Source: Chloroflexota bacterium (lineage in GTDB: Bacteria > Chloroflexota > Anaerolineae > Fen-1058). From it: a stretch of 5,801 nt of DNA. Numbering within the stretch: position 1 is the first letter of the stretch; each line of letters begins with the position of its first letter. Shown here one piece after another: positions 1 through 5,798 of this stretch. The translations under genes were made by a program, and so were the position numbers. Where the stretch lies: assembly GCA_016219235.1 (NCBI GenBank), contig JACRBO010000617.1:1-5801 (forward strand), written 5' to 3'. The notes under the pieces were generated by a model. That model saw only the letters and a list, made by a program, of their open reading frames with translations, had not been told where the DNA came from and searched no databases.

Positions 1-246
1 CACTTTTATCGTGAGCCGCTAACCATCGTCCAGACGTTGAAGGCGCACCTGAAACCGGACGGACGCTTCATCGTCGTGGAGTACAACGTGACGCAGGGCA
101 ATACCGCCGTGCCGTATCCGATTCCGTATGAACGCTGGAGCGATCTGGCGCAGGCGGCGGGCTTCACCCAGATACAGTTGTTGGCGACGCGGCCCAGCCG
201 CTTTTTGAAAGAAATTTATTCGGCGCTGGCAACTGCGAGTTCGTGA
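1..246 (+). CDS. C-terminal fragment of a probable class I SAM-dependent methyltransferase
   Basis: The reading frame is open from the first base and ends at TGA 244-246, giving 81 residues; the 5' part lies outside the window. The fragment reads as the last part of a Rossmann-fold methyltransferase: a helix ending in LKPDGRFIVVEYN (the post-motif 'L+PGG-hhhh-E' beta strand 5 typical of these enzymes), then a loop with PYPIPYERW, and a final element 'AQAAGFTQIQLLATRP', matching the usual 'l..aGF..v.....' strand 6-7 hairpin. The SAM-binding motif I (GxGxG) is upstream and not visible, so substrate and subfamily cannot be named. An internal TTG at 37 is not a credible start because the preceding codons continue the same fold. 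No terminator with a T-run follows; the next structure is a repeat hairpin at 299-346. Confidence 0.7.
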   Translation, partial: HFYREPLTIVQTLKAHLKPDGRFIVVEYNVTQGNTAVPYPIPYERWSDLAQAAGFTQIQLLATRPSRFLKEIYSALATASS

Positions 247-298
247 AGTTTTTCCCGCCATAACAGCTCGACACTGTCAGATTTCCTGACTTGCCGCA

Positions 299-346
299 AG
301 AGAGCGCAAAGAACGCCAAAGATAACAGGTCCTCTTTGCGCTCTCT
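299..346. repeat. CGCAAAG-type hairpin repeat, copy 1
   Basis: A perfect 14-bp inverted repeat, AGAGAGCGCAAAGA (299-312) with its complement at 333-346, encloses a 20-nt loop. It shares the CGCAAAG/CTTTGCG arm core and overall geometry with the hairpin at 1820-1870. There is no T-run after either arm, so it is not a classical intrinsic terminator, though it could act as an mRNA 3'-end stabiliser for the methyltransferase transcript. It is most simply read as a dispersed intergenic repeat. Confidence 0.65.
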
Positions 347-426
347 GTGTTCTGCCCGTGTCTGCATCGCGGCGGGCCGCTGGGCGTTGTGGCTAATGGA
401 TTTTCAAGATATAGTCCGTACTTTCC

Positions 427-495
427 GCGCTCCCGCCGGATTTGGCAATCCGGCGATTAGCGGCTGGATTTGACAATCCAGCCGGAGCAATCTGC
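427..495. repeat. Two-hairpin GGATTTGRCAATCC repeat, copy 1
   Basis: Two adjacent perfect hairpins share a core. The first (434-455) has a 9-bp stem CGCCGGATT with loop TGGC. The second (461-484) has a 10-bp stem CGGCTGGATT with loop TGAC. A tail GGAGCAATCTGC follows. The same arrangement (flank CGCTC, hairpin, short spacer, second stem ending in CAATCCAGC, then GGAGCA and ATCTGC) recurs at 5708-5781. The stems differ between hairpins but stay base-paired, which is compensatory change and suggests selection on structure. The form resembles REP/BIME elements; no REP-associated transposase is present in the window. Confidence 0.75.
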
Positions 496-624
496 GGAGT
501 TATTCTTTGATGTAGCCTGACTTAACATTGTCAAGATAGGTGCCTAAACACTCATCCGCCATTCATCTCACGGGATAAACCAATCCGCCTCATTTAGCGT
601 AGTACTGAACAGGAGATATGCGTC

Positions 625-632
625 AGGGAGGA
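625..632 (+). promoter_or_regulatory. Strong ribosome-binding site of the first hydrolase gene
   Basis: AGGGAGGA lies four bases upstream of ATG 637 (five from the GGAGG core). It fixes that ATG as the start and rules out the out-of-frame ATG at 618, whose AGGAGA is almost abutting it. Confidence 0.8.
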
Positions 633-636
633 CTAC

Positions 637-1791
637 ATGACCGGGCTTCATCGACTGCAACGATTACCGGGGGCAGTGAGTTTAGGTTTGCTGTTGGCAG
701 CCTGCGCCAGCGCACCTGCGCCCACGCCGGTGGCGCAAGTGATTGCCACACCCACGCCCATTGCCATCCAGATAGCCGCCTCAACCAACACACCCGCGCC
801 GAGCGCGACGCCAGTCGCTACATCGACGCCCACCGCCACGCCAACCGCTACCGCAACGCCGCATCCGCTGACGATCCAATCGATGCGCGAGCGCGGCTAT
901 CCGGGCAGCGATGTGACGATCGAGCAAGTGTTGACGCCCGGCTCCAACTATCAGCGTTATCTCGCCTCGTATCTGTCGGACGGCCTAAAGATTTACGCTT
1001 TACTCACCGTGCCCAATGGCGATCAGCCCGCCACCGGCTGGCCGGTGATCATCTTCAATCACGGCTTCATCCCGCCCGATGTGTATCGCACGACCGAGCG
1101 CTACATCGCCTACGTCGATTGGCTGGCGCGCTCGGGCTACATCGTATTCCGATCGGACTATCGCGGCCACGGCGACTCGGAAGGCGATCCAACCGGCGCG
1201 TACGGTTCCACCGGGTATGTAGCCGATGTGCTCAATGCGACTGCTTCGATGGCGCATTATCCCGCCGCCGATCCCAATCGCATCGGCATGTGGGGGCATT
1301 CGATGGGCGGCTACATCACGCTGCGCTCGATGGTGATCACCAACACGATCAAGGCGGGCGTGATCTGGGGTGGCGTGGTGGGGCCGTATCCCAATCTCTT
1401 CGTGCGCCCGACAGCAACGCCGCTGCCGCCGGACTTCACGCCCGAACCGACTTCGACAGCGACGGGCGGACGAAACCGCTGGCGCAACGAGCTGGCCCAG
1501 CTGTACGGCACACCCGAAGAAAATCCTGACTTCTGGAACTCGATCTCGGCGAATGCGTTTTTGACCGAACTCTCCGGCCCCATCCAACTGCATCACGGTA
1601 CGGCCGATAGCAGTGTGCCGCTGGCCGCATCGGAGACGCTGTATCAGCAAATGCTGGCCGTCGAGGAACTGGTGGAGTTGTACACCTATCAGGGCGACGA
1701 TCACAACATCTCCAACAGTTTCGGTTTGGCGATGCAGCGCAGCATCGAGTTCTTCGATCTGCACGTGAAGAATTTGCTGCCGCAAGGCTAA
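637..1791 (+). CDS. Lipoprotein alpha/beta hydrolase (S9 peptidase/dienelactone hydrolase-like), paralog 1
   Basis: A 384-residue predicted lipid-anchored hydrolase. The N-terminus is a lipoprotein signal peptide (basic start, hydrophobic stretch about 11-22, lipobox L20-A-A-C23), so the mature protein should be acylated at Cys23 and face outward. Residues about 25-77 are a low-complexity Thr/Pro/Ala stalk. The catalytic domain runs from about 80 to the end: NHG at 141-143 (likely oxyanion region), DYRGHGDSEG at 174-183, nucleophile elbow GHSMGG with Ser222, Asp324 in HHGTADSSVP, and His356 in GDDHN. The triad is therefore complete. The fold and motifs fit the S9C/dienelactone-hydrolase group; esterase, acyl-peptidase or peptidase activity cannot be told apart from sequence. 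An odd feature is a second Thr/Pro-rich tract at 258-278, inside the domain between the beta strand after the nucleophile and the lid helix, which makes this region nine residues longer than in the downstream paralog. It is followed after 112 bp by that paralog (1904-3028), the product of a tandem duplication. Confidence 0.9.
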   Translation: MTGLHRLQRLPGAVSLGLLLAACASAPAPTPVAQVIATPTPIAIQIAASTNTPAPSATPVATSTPTATPTATATPHPLTIQSMRERGYPGSDVTIEQVLTPGSNYQRYLASYLSDGLKIYALLTVPNGDQPATGWPVIIFNHGFIPPDVYRTTERYIAYVDWLARSGYIVFRSDYRGHGDSEGDPTGAYGSTGYVADVLNATASMAHYPAADPNRIGMWGHSMGGYITLRSMVITNTIKAGVIWGGVVGPYPNLFVRPTATPLPPDFTPEPTSTATGGRNRWRNELAQLYGTPEENPDFWNSISANAFLTELSGPIQLHHGTADSSVPLAASETLYQQMLAVEELVELYTYQGDDHNISNSFGLAMQRSIEFFDLHVKNLLPQG

Positions 1792-1819
1792 CGCCTCACC
1801 GACTTCAAGCAAAACCTCA

Positions 1820-1870
1820 CGCAAAGTGGCAAAGACGCAAAGTCCCTTCACCATATTTTGCCACTTTGCG
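1820..1870. repeat. CGCAAAG-type hairpin repeat, copy 2
   Basis: A perfect 14-bp inverted repeat CGCAAAGTGGCAAA (1820-1833) pairs with 1857-1870 around a 23-nt loop. Extra CGCAAAG and GGCGTG motifs lie just inside and outside the stem. It matches the 299-346 element in arm core and loop size but not in full sequence. It fills most of the gap between the paralogous hydrolase genes. A GTG inside it (1826) is in frame with the second gene but is not a plausible start. Confidence 0.65.
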
Positions 1871-1903
1871 GCTTGGCGTGCGACGTTCATCTTGGGCTAT
1901 ATC

Positions 1904-3028
1904 ATGAATCGCAAACTACTCACCAGACTGGGACTAAGCGCCTTATCGCTGTGGCTGCTGGCCGCATGCAGCACACCTGCGCCGACGCCCATCGCTCAGG
2001 TGATCGCGCCAGCGACGCCCACGCTGACTGTCGCTCCCACCAACACGCCGACGATCACCCCAACGCCGGAACCAACGCCCACTCCAACCCCGACCGTCAC
2101 GCCTACACCCACGCCCCTGCCCAATCCGCTTGATGTGCAATACATGCGACAGCAGACTTATCCGGGCAGCGATCTGGTGATCGAGCAGCAACTACCGCGC
2201 GGCAGCAACTACACTCAAGCGGTGGTGTCGTATCAATCGGACGGCAACACAATTTTCGCACTGCTCACCATCCCGATAGGTGATCGGCCGCCCACCGGCT
2301 GGCCCGTCATCGTCTTCAATCACGGTTACATTCCGCCCGCGGTCTATCGCACCACCGAACTGTACGAATCGCATGTGCGACGATTAGCCACCAGCGGCTA
2401 CATTGTGATCAAGCCCGACTATCGCGGCCACGGCGATTCCGAAGGCGACTCGCGCGGCGGCTACGGCCAGCCCGATTACACGATCGACGTCCTCAACGCC
2501 CTCGCCTCGATCAAGCGCCATGCCGATGCCGACCCGAACCGCATCGGCATGTACGGCCACTCGATGGGCGGGCACATCACCCTGCGCGCCATGGTGACGA
2601 CGGGCGATATTAAAGCGGGTGTGATCTGGGCGGGTGTGGTAGCGTCTTACGCGGACTTGCTCAACAATTGGCGGCGGCCCATCCCTGCGACGATTCCGCC
2701 TCAGGCGCGGCGCTGGCGCGAAGAGTTTGTGGCTCAGCACGGCCCGCCGGATGAAAATCCAACCTTCTGGGATTCGATCTCACCCATCGCCTTTGCGGCA
2801 GAGGTCTCCGGCCCGATCCAATTGCATCACGGCACCAACGATGCGGACGTGCCCACCGAGTTCTCGGACAGCCTGAATCAAGCGCTGCTCGACGCCGGGC
2901 GGCCGGTGGAATACTTTGTGTACCCGGGGGACAATCACAACCTACTCAACAACTGGGGCACAGTCATGTCCCGCACCGTAGCCTTCTTCGACAGGCACGT
3001 AAAGGGCGATCAGGTCGCCAGCAATTAG
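1904..3028 (+). CDS. Lipoprotein alpha/beta hydrolase (S9 peptidase/dienelactone hydrolase-like), paralog 2
   Basis: A 374-residue predicted outward-facing lipoprotein hydrolase. ATG 1904 is chosen because it gives a clean signal peptide (MNRK, hydrophobic 8-21, lipobox L19-A-A-C22). The frame extends upstream to a GTG at 1826, but that would put 26 unrelated residues encoded by a hairpin repeat ahead of the signal. Residues about 24-75 form a Thr-Pro stalk of near-perfect PT repeats. The catalytic domain carries NHG at 139-141, DYRGHGDSEG at 172-181, GHSMGG with nucleophile Ser220, Asp313 in HHGTNDADVP and His345 in GDNHN, a full triad. A hand count over the aligned stretch from QYMR to IWAGVV gives 111 of 168 identities to the upstream paralog. 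It lacks the internal Thr/Pro insertion seen there. No clear Shine-Dalgarno precedes the ATG (only a weak TTGGG), unlike paralog 1, so translation may be weaker or coupled. Substrate unknown; polypeptide, ester or carbohydrate-ester cleavage are all possible. Confidence 0.9.
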   Translation: MNRKLLTRLGLSALSLWLLAACSTPAPTPIAQVIAPATPTLTVAPTNTPTITPTPEPTPTPTPTVTPTPTPLPNPLDVQYMRQQTYPGSDLVIEQQLPRGSNYTQAVVSYQSDGNTIFALLTIPIGDRPPTGWPVIVFNHGYIPPAVYRTTELYESHVRRLATSGYIVIKPDYRGHGDSEGDSRGGYGQPDYTIDVLNALASIKRHADADPNRIGMYGHSMGGHITLRAMVTTGDIKAGVIWAGVVASYADLLNNWRRPIPATIPPQARRWREEFVAQHGPPDENPTFWDSISPIAFAAEVSGPIQLHHGTNDADVPTEFSDSLNQALLDAGRPVEYFVYPGDNHNLLNNWGTVMSRTVAFFDRHVKGDQVASN

Positions 3029-3052
3029 GCCGCGATCCGACGGCTATCCTCA

Positions 3053-3225
3053 TTTCAAGCCCGCGACGCGGGCTTCCCAACCCTTGCCGTCGATTTGCAA
3101 TCGATGGCAAACGCCAGCCAGATCGCCACCCCTTTCAAGCCTGCGACGCGGGCTTCCCAACCCCTGCCATCAATTTGCAATCGATGGCAAATGCCAGCCA
3201 GATTGCCACCCAATTCAAACCTGCG
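3053..3225. repeat. 80-bp tandem repeat, two full units plus a remnant
   Basis: Unit 1 (3053-3132) and unit 2 (3133-3212) differ at about seven of 80 positions; a degraded third start (ATTCAAACCTGCG) follows at 3213-3225. Each unit has two hairpins: AAGCCCGC-GAC-GCGGGCTT (3057-3075 in unit 1) and a 27-nt imperfect palindrome from TTGCC to GGCAA (3084-3110 in unit 1; 3164-3190 in unit 2). The palindrome centre GATTTGCAATC resembles the GATTTGRCAATC core of the repeats at 427-495 and 5708-5781. It begins 25 bp after the hydrolase stop codon. The first hairpin could slow RNA decay or polymerase, but it lacks a T-run. Confidence 0.85.
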
Positions 3226-3290
3226 GAAAACTTCTCGTGCGGGTCGTCAGGTGCTGCGCACACGGCGATCCGTTTTGCATCAAGGGTTGC

Positions 3291-3334
3291 AATGCATCTG
3301 CAATGGAATTGCAAGCATTCCGAAAACCTTTTTT
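3291..3334 (+). other. Imperfect hairpin followed by T-run, possible weak terminator
   Basis: TGCAAT (3299-3304) pairs with ATTGCA (3308-3313) around GGA, and AATGC (3291-3295) pairs with GCATT (3315-3319) beyond a small internal loop. Six Ts follow at 3329-3334, about nine bases past the stem. The stem is AT-rich and the gap long, so this is at best a weak terminator for the hydrolase transcript. Confidence 0.3.
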
Positions 3335-3442
3335 AACTCAACCTGTTGTATACTGCGCTCAATCAAATCGCGGTCACTTATTAAGCCCGGCTGAGCCACC
3401 CCCCAATTATCTGGCCCAACCGGGTTATTATTTGCCTCGAAC

Positions 3443-3476
3443 AAAAACGACCTCACCGAATCAACCGGTGAGGTCG
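3443..3476 (-). terminator. Intrinsic terminator of the two-component operon
   Basis: A perfect 11-bp GC-rich stem (CGACCTCACCG at 3448-3458 with CGGTGAGGTCG at 3466-3476, 7-nt loop) is followed on the - strand directly by TTTTT (3443-3447). It begins 26 bp beyond the response regulator stop codon. On the + strand the stem lacks a downstream T-run, so it acts in the - direction. Confidence 0.92.
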
Positions 3477-3502
3477 CTGCGTTATCAGGGCAATATGCCC
3501 AA

Positions 3503-4144
3503 TTAGACTCGCGCAGCCGGCGCAGGCAGCCAACCCGCGCGGATGGCCGTAGCCACCGCCTCGGCGCGATTTTGCACGCTCAGTTTTTGCAGCACGCTCT
3601 TCATGTGGTATTTGACGGTGTTTGCGCTAATGGACATTTCTTTAGCAATGGCTTTGTTGGAATAACCCTGCGCCACCCACCTCAATAACTCCAATTCGCG
3701 CATAGTCAACTCCACGGTCGGTTCGCGCGAGAAATCCGACAGGCTGTCCAGCAGGCGCGACATGGTCTGCCGCTGCATGGCCGACTCGCCACGTTGAACA
3801 CCTTCCAACATAGATAGGAACTCGGTCGAATCCAGGCTCTTGAGCAGGTAGCCGCTGGCACCCGCCTTGACCGCATCGATCAGCACACGATCGTCGTCGG
3901 AGACGGTCAGCATCACAATCTTGACTCCGGGCAATTGGGCCTTAATCTGACGCGCGGCTTCGATGCCGTTCATTTCCGGCATGGAGACATCCATCAAGAT
4001 CAATTCCGGTCGCAGGCGCATTGCGACCTCGATCGCTTCCTGGCCGTTGCTGGCCCCGCCGACCACTTCAAAACCGGCGGCTTGCAGCAAACTGCCGATG
4101 CCATCACGAAAGAGCGAATGATCATCAACGATGAGAACGCGCAT
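3503..4144 (-). CDS. NarL/FixJ-family response regulator
   Basis: A 213-residue cytoplasmic two-component regulator of the usual length for this family. The receiver domain (1 to about 118) has the acidic pair Asp7-Asp8, phosphoacceptor Asp52 in MDVSMP, Thr80 and Lys102 in the LLKS motif, so all key residues are present. A linker of about 25 residues leads to a C-terminal LuxR-type helix-turn-helix (about 145-205): LTMRELELLRWVAQG, then YSNKAIAKEMSISANTVKYH and a following helix with KLSVQNRAEAV. It should be phosphorylated by the kinase encoded immediately upstream (stop of kinase and ATG are two bases apart) and then bind DNA as a dimer. A GGAG sits eight bases before the ATG. Target genes cannot be read from this window; no inverted-repeat operator for it was identified with confidence. 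Confidence 0.95.
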   Translation of the reverse strand: MRVLIVDDHSLFRDGIGSLLQAAGFEVVGGASNGQEAIEVAMRLRPELILMDVSMPEMNGIEAARQIKAQLPGVKIVMLTVSDDDRVLIDAVKAGASGYLLKSLDSTEFLSMLEGVQRGESAMQRQTMSRLLDSLSDFSREPTVELTMRELELLRWVAQGYSNKAIAKEMSISANTVKYHMKSVLQKLSVQNRAEAVATAIRAGWLPAPAARV

Positions 4145-4146
4145 GA

Positions 4147-5598
4147 TTATGACTCCGTCAGGGGCAGCCGGATCGTCAATGTCGTGCCGACGCCGGGCCG
4201 GGTATTCAGATAGAACTCCGCGCCGATCGCCCCGGCGCGCTCACGCATGGTGGCGAGTCCGAAACTGAAGTCGCGATCGGGCCGCAACCGATCGGGTTCA
4301 AAGCCGCGCCCCTCGTCGCTGATCGTAATCGCCAGCTGCCGTGCGATCACCTGCATGGACACTTCGGCGCGGTCGGCGGACGCATGCTTGCGAATGTTGG
4401 TTAGTGCTTCCTGCGCAATACGCAGTAGTTGGAGCTCTGTTTCGGGCGGCAGATACAGCGTGCGCACTTCGGGCGCAACCGTCACCTTGACCGGAATATC
4501 GCTGAGGCGGCTGAACTGCGCGGCATACTCCTCCAAGCCGCCGATCAGCCCCCCGCTCTGCCCGGTCATCTTCAAGCCCAGAATCGCCTCGCGCACATCG
4601 ACAAACAGGCCGCGCGTCGCATCTTCCAATTGCTGCAAATTCTGCTCGGCCTGCCCGATCTGCTGGTTCTTCAGCAACAGGCGGATGGCAATCGCCTTGG
4701 TATTAACGTAGCCCAGCACCTGGGCCATGCCGTCGTGCAGTTCCCGCGCGATGCGCTCGCGCTCTTCCACGATGGCCCGCTGCCGCACTTTGGCGCGCGC
4801 CTGTTGATCGCGCGTGGATTGTTCCAACTGCCGGGCCATGTCGTTGAACGTGTCCGCCAACTCGCCGATCTCGTCGTTGCCGCCCGGCAAGCGCTGAGTC
4901 AGATCGCCGTCGGCAAACTTCAACAGCGGCTCGCGCATCCGATCCAGGCGGCGGATCAGCAACCAATGCAGCAGCAAATAAGCCACTACCGCCAACGCGA
5001 TCGAGATTAGCAGCGCCAACGCAAAATCAGACACCAGATCGCTGGCTAAATGCTCGTCCAGCGTCCGCGTCGAAACCTCGGTCAACAGCACACCCAGGTG
5101 CGGCGCAGCCGGATCGTGGCAGGCCGCGCAATCGGGCTGATTGCGAATTGGCGACACGAACCGCATCACGTTGTTAGACGCCGACAAAGTCAAGGCGGCG
5201 TCGCGTTGAACGGCCGGGCGGGCGTGACATTCGTCGCACCCGCCGCCCACCGCCAACCCGACGGTACTCTCGGCCCGATTGGAATCAACGGACGCTATGC
5301 CTGCCAGATTCAAAATACGGACCCGTTGAATACCGTCGGCACTGATCACATGTTCCAAGACGTCCACCATCAAGGCCCGATCGTTGGTCAACATGGCGTG
5401 ATGCAGCGAACCAGTCAGGGCCGCCGTCAGCTGCGCCTCGATAAAGCGCGTCTGCTCGTCGATCAACAGGCGCTCACGCCAGGCGTGCACCACCGGCATG
5501 GCCTGTGACAGCACCAGCATCGGCAAGGCGACACCCAACGCCATCTTGACCCGCAGACTGCGAAAGAATCGCGGAACAGCCAACTTAGGTTGTGACAC
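4147..5598 (-). CDS. Membrane sensor histidine kinase with two CXXCH (c-type heme) motifs, HAMP and HisKA_3/HATPase
   Basis: With the GTG start at 5598 the protein has 483 residues. Order: membrane segment about 19-37; extracytoplasmic sensor about 38-190; second membrane segment about 191-215; HAMP about 216-260; HisKA_3 with ERERIARELHDG and phospho-acceptor His288; HATPase with N-box EALTNIRKH (Asn401), DEGRGF and FGLATMRERA. The sensor carries CDECH (121-125) and CAACH (157-161), in a context 'VRILNLAGIASVDS...' and 'PIRNQPDCAACH...LGVLLTEVS' that resembles known extracytoplasmic CXXCH sensor domains of kinases and chemoreceptors. Covalent binding of two hemes and sensing of redox state, O2 or NO are inferences. 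Possible distal ligands are His66/His67, His83, His167 or His183. The kinase should phosphorylate the regulator encoded two bases downstream, a NarX/NarL-like arrangement. The frame runs upstream to a TTG at 5688, but that lies ahead of the promoter and inside a repeat, and its extra 30 residues look non-coding. A TTG at 5583 is an alternative start. Confidence 0.93.
   Translation of the reverse strand: MSQPKLAVPRFFRSLRVKMALGVALPMLVLSQAMPVVHAWRERLLIDEQTRFIEAQLTAALTGSLHHAMLTNDRALMVDVLEHVISADGIQRVRILNLAGIASVDSNRAESTVGLAVGGGCDECHARPAVQRDAALTLSASNNVMRFVSPIRNQPDCAACHDPAAPHLGVLLTEVSTRTLDEHLASDLVSDFALALLISIALAVVAYLLLHWLLIRRLDRMREPLLKFADGDLTQRLPGGNDEIGELADTFNDMARQLEQSTRDQQARAKVRQRAIVEERERIARELHDGMAQVLGYVNTKAIAIRLLLKNQQIGQAEQNLQQLEDATRGLFVDVREAILGLKMTGQSGGLIGGLEEYAAQFSRLSDIPVKVTVAPEVRTLYLPPETELQLLRIAQEALTNIRKHASADRAEVSMQVIARQLAITISDEGRGFEPDRLRPDRDFSFGLATMRERAGAIGAEFYLNTRPGVGTTLTIRLPLTES
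4153..4156 (-). promoter_or_regulatory. Ribosome-binding site of the response regulator
   Basis: GGAG on the - strand lies within the last codons of the kinase gene, eight bases before the regulator ATG (4144). The two-base intergenic gap plus this site indicate co-transcription and probably translational coupling. Confidence 0.7.
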
Positions 5599-5634
5599 GG
5601 TCGATGGAATTCCCTGGCTTGACGGCTGGCAACG

Positions 5635-5664
5635 ATTATAACAGCAAGGGACAGGCAAAATCAA
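5635..5664 (-). promoter_or_regulatory. Sigma-70-like promoter of the two-component operon
   Basis: On the - strand a perfect TATAAT (5635-5640) is preceded, after an 18-bp spacer, by TTGATT (5659-5664; four of six matches to TTGACA). Transcription would start near 5628, leaving a leader of about 30 bases before GTG 5598, with a loose AGGGA about 12 bases ahead of that codon. This position excludes any start codon upstream of about 5628. Confidence 0.75.
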
Positions 5665-5682
5665 CCGCGCCAGCCTTAGCAC

Positions 5683-5798
5683 CAGCAATTCTCATTTTGA
5701 ATCTGACCGCTCTCGACGGATTTGGCAATCCGTCGCCAGGCCGCTGCGCGAAGCGTGGCAATCCAGCGGGAGCATATCTGCCAAATTGAGAATTGCTG
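5683..5798. repeat. 17-bp inverted repeat enclosing a hairpin repeat (possible miniature element)
   Basis: The left arm CAGCAATTCTCATTTTG (5683-5699) matches the complement of 5782-5798 at 16 of 17 positions. The 82-bp interior contains the two-hairpin repeat copy at 5708-5781 and no coding capacity. The layout (terminal inverted repeats, about 116 bp, no gene) resembles a miniature inverted-repeat element, but no target-site duplication can be shown because only three bases remain to the right. It lies just upstream of the kinase promoter. Confidence 0.55.
5708..5781. repeat. Two-hairpin GGATTTGRCAATCC repeat, copy 2
   Basis: The first hairpin is perfect: CGACGGATT (5714-5722), loop TGGC, AATCCGTCG (5727-5735). 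The second is altered: outer stem CCGCTG (5741-5746) with CAGCGG (5764-5769) is kept, but the left inner arm GATT is replaced by CGCGAAGCG. The tail GGGAGCATATCTGCC matches that of the 427-495 copy. The CGCC-to-CGAC and matching GGCG-to-GTCG change between copies keeps the stem paired. Confidence 0.72.

Larger units (their letters stand above)
247..636. other. Repeat-rich intergenic region
   Basis: This 390-bp gap has no credible gene. It holds a 14-bp-stem CGCAAAG-type hairpin (299-346), a two-hairpin repeat (427-495), and the ribosome-binding site of the downstream lipoprotein gene. Short open frames here run through the hairpins and lack family-like sequence. No convincing -35/-10 pair could be picked for the downstream gene, although one must probably lie between about 496 and 615. 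Confidence 0.6.
3029..3502. other. Convergent intergenic region with repeats and terminator
   Basis: This 474-bp gap separates the + strand hydrolases from the - strand two-component operon. It holds the 80-bp tandem repeat (3053-3225), an imperfect hairpin followed by a T-run (3291-3334), a TATACT box at 3349-3354 with no good -35, and the operon terminator (3443-3476). Open frames of up to 140 codons pass straight through the tandem repeat and give Pro/Cys-rich sequence with no recognisable family, so I do not call a gene. Confidence 0.6.

Noticed and set aside
618..1529. 303-codon open frame on the + strand overlapping the first hydrolase
   Set aside because: Arg/His/Ala-rich out-of-phase sequence with no family features; the overlapping frame has signal peptide, triad and paralog conservation.
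1000..1890. 296-codon open frame on the - strand
   Set aside because: Antisense shadow of the hydrolase gene in GC-rich sequence; no recognisable domain, and it starts in a repeat hairpin.
3053..3225. Possible CRISPR-like array
   Set aside because: The 80-bp units are contiguous with no unique spacers and only two full copies; no cas genes are nearby.
3349..3354. TATACT as a + strand promoter
   Set aside because: No acceptable -35 at 16-18 bp and no + strand gene downstream before the convergent operon.
3084..3506. 140-codon open frame in the convergent gap
   Set aside because: Runs through the tandem repeat and the terminator, overlaps the regulator's stop codon, and encodes the same repeat-derived peptide twice with no start signal.
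4429..5010. 193-codon + strand frame opposite the kinase
   Set aside because: Antisense shadow of the kinase's HAMP and catalytic regions; composition typical of a complement frame.
4147..5598. CXXCH motifs as zinc-binding or chance occurrences
   Set aside because: Two such motifs in the single extracytoplasmic domain, within a context resembling known CXXCH sensor kinases, make heme the better reading, though not proven.
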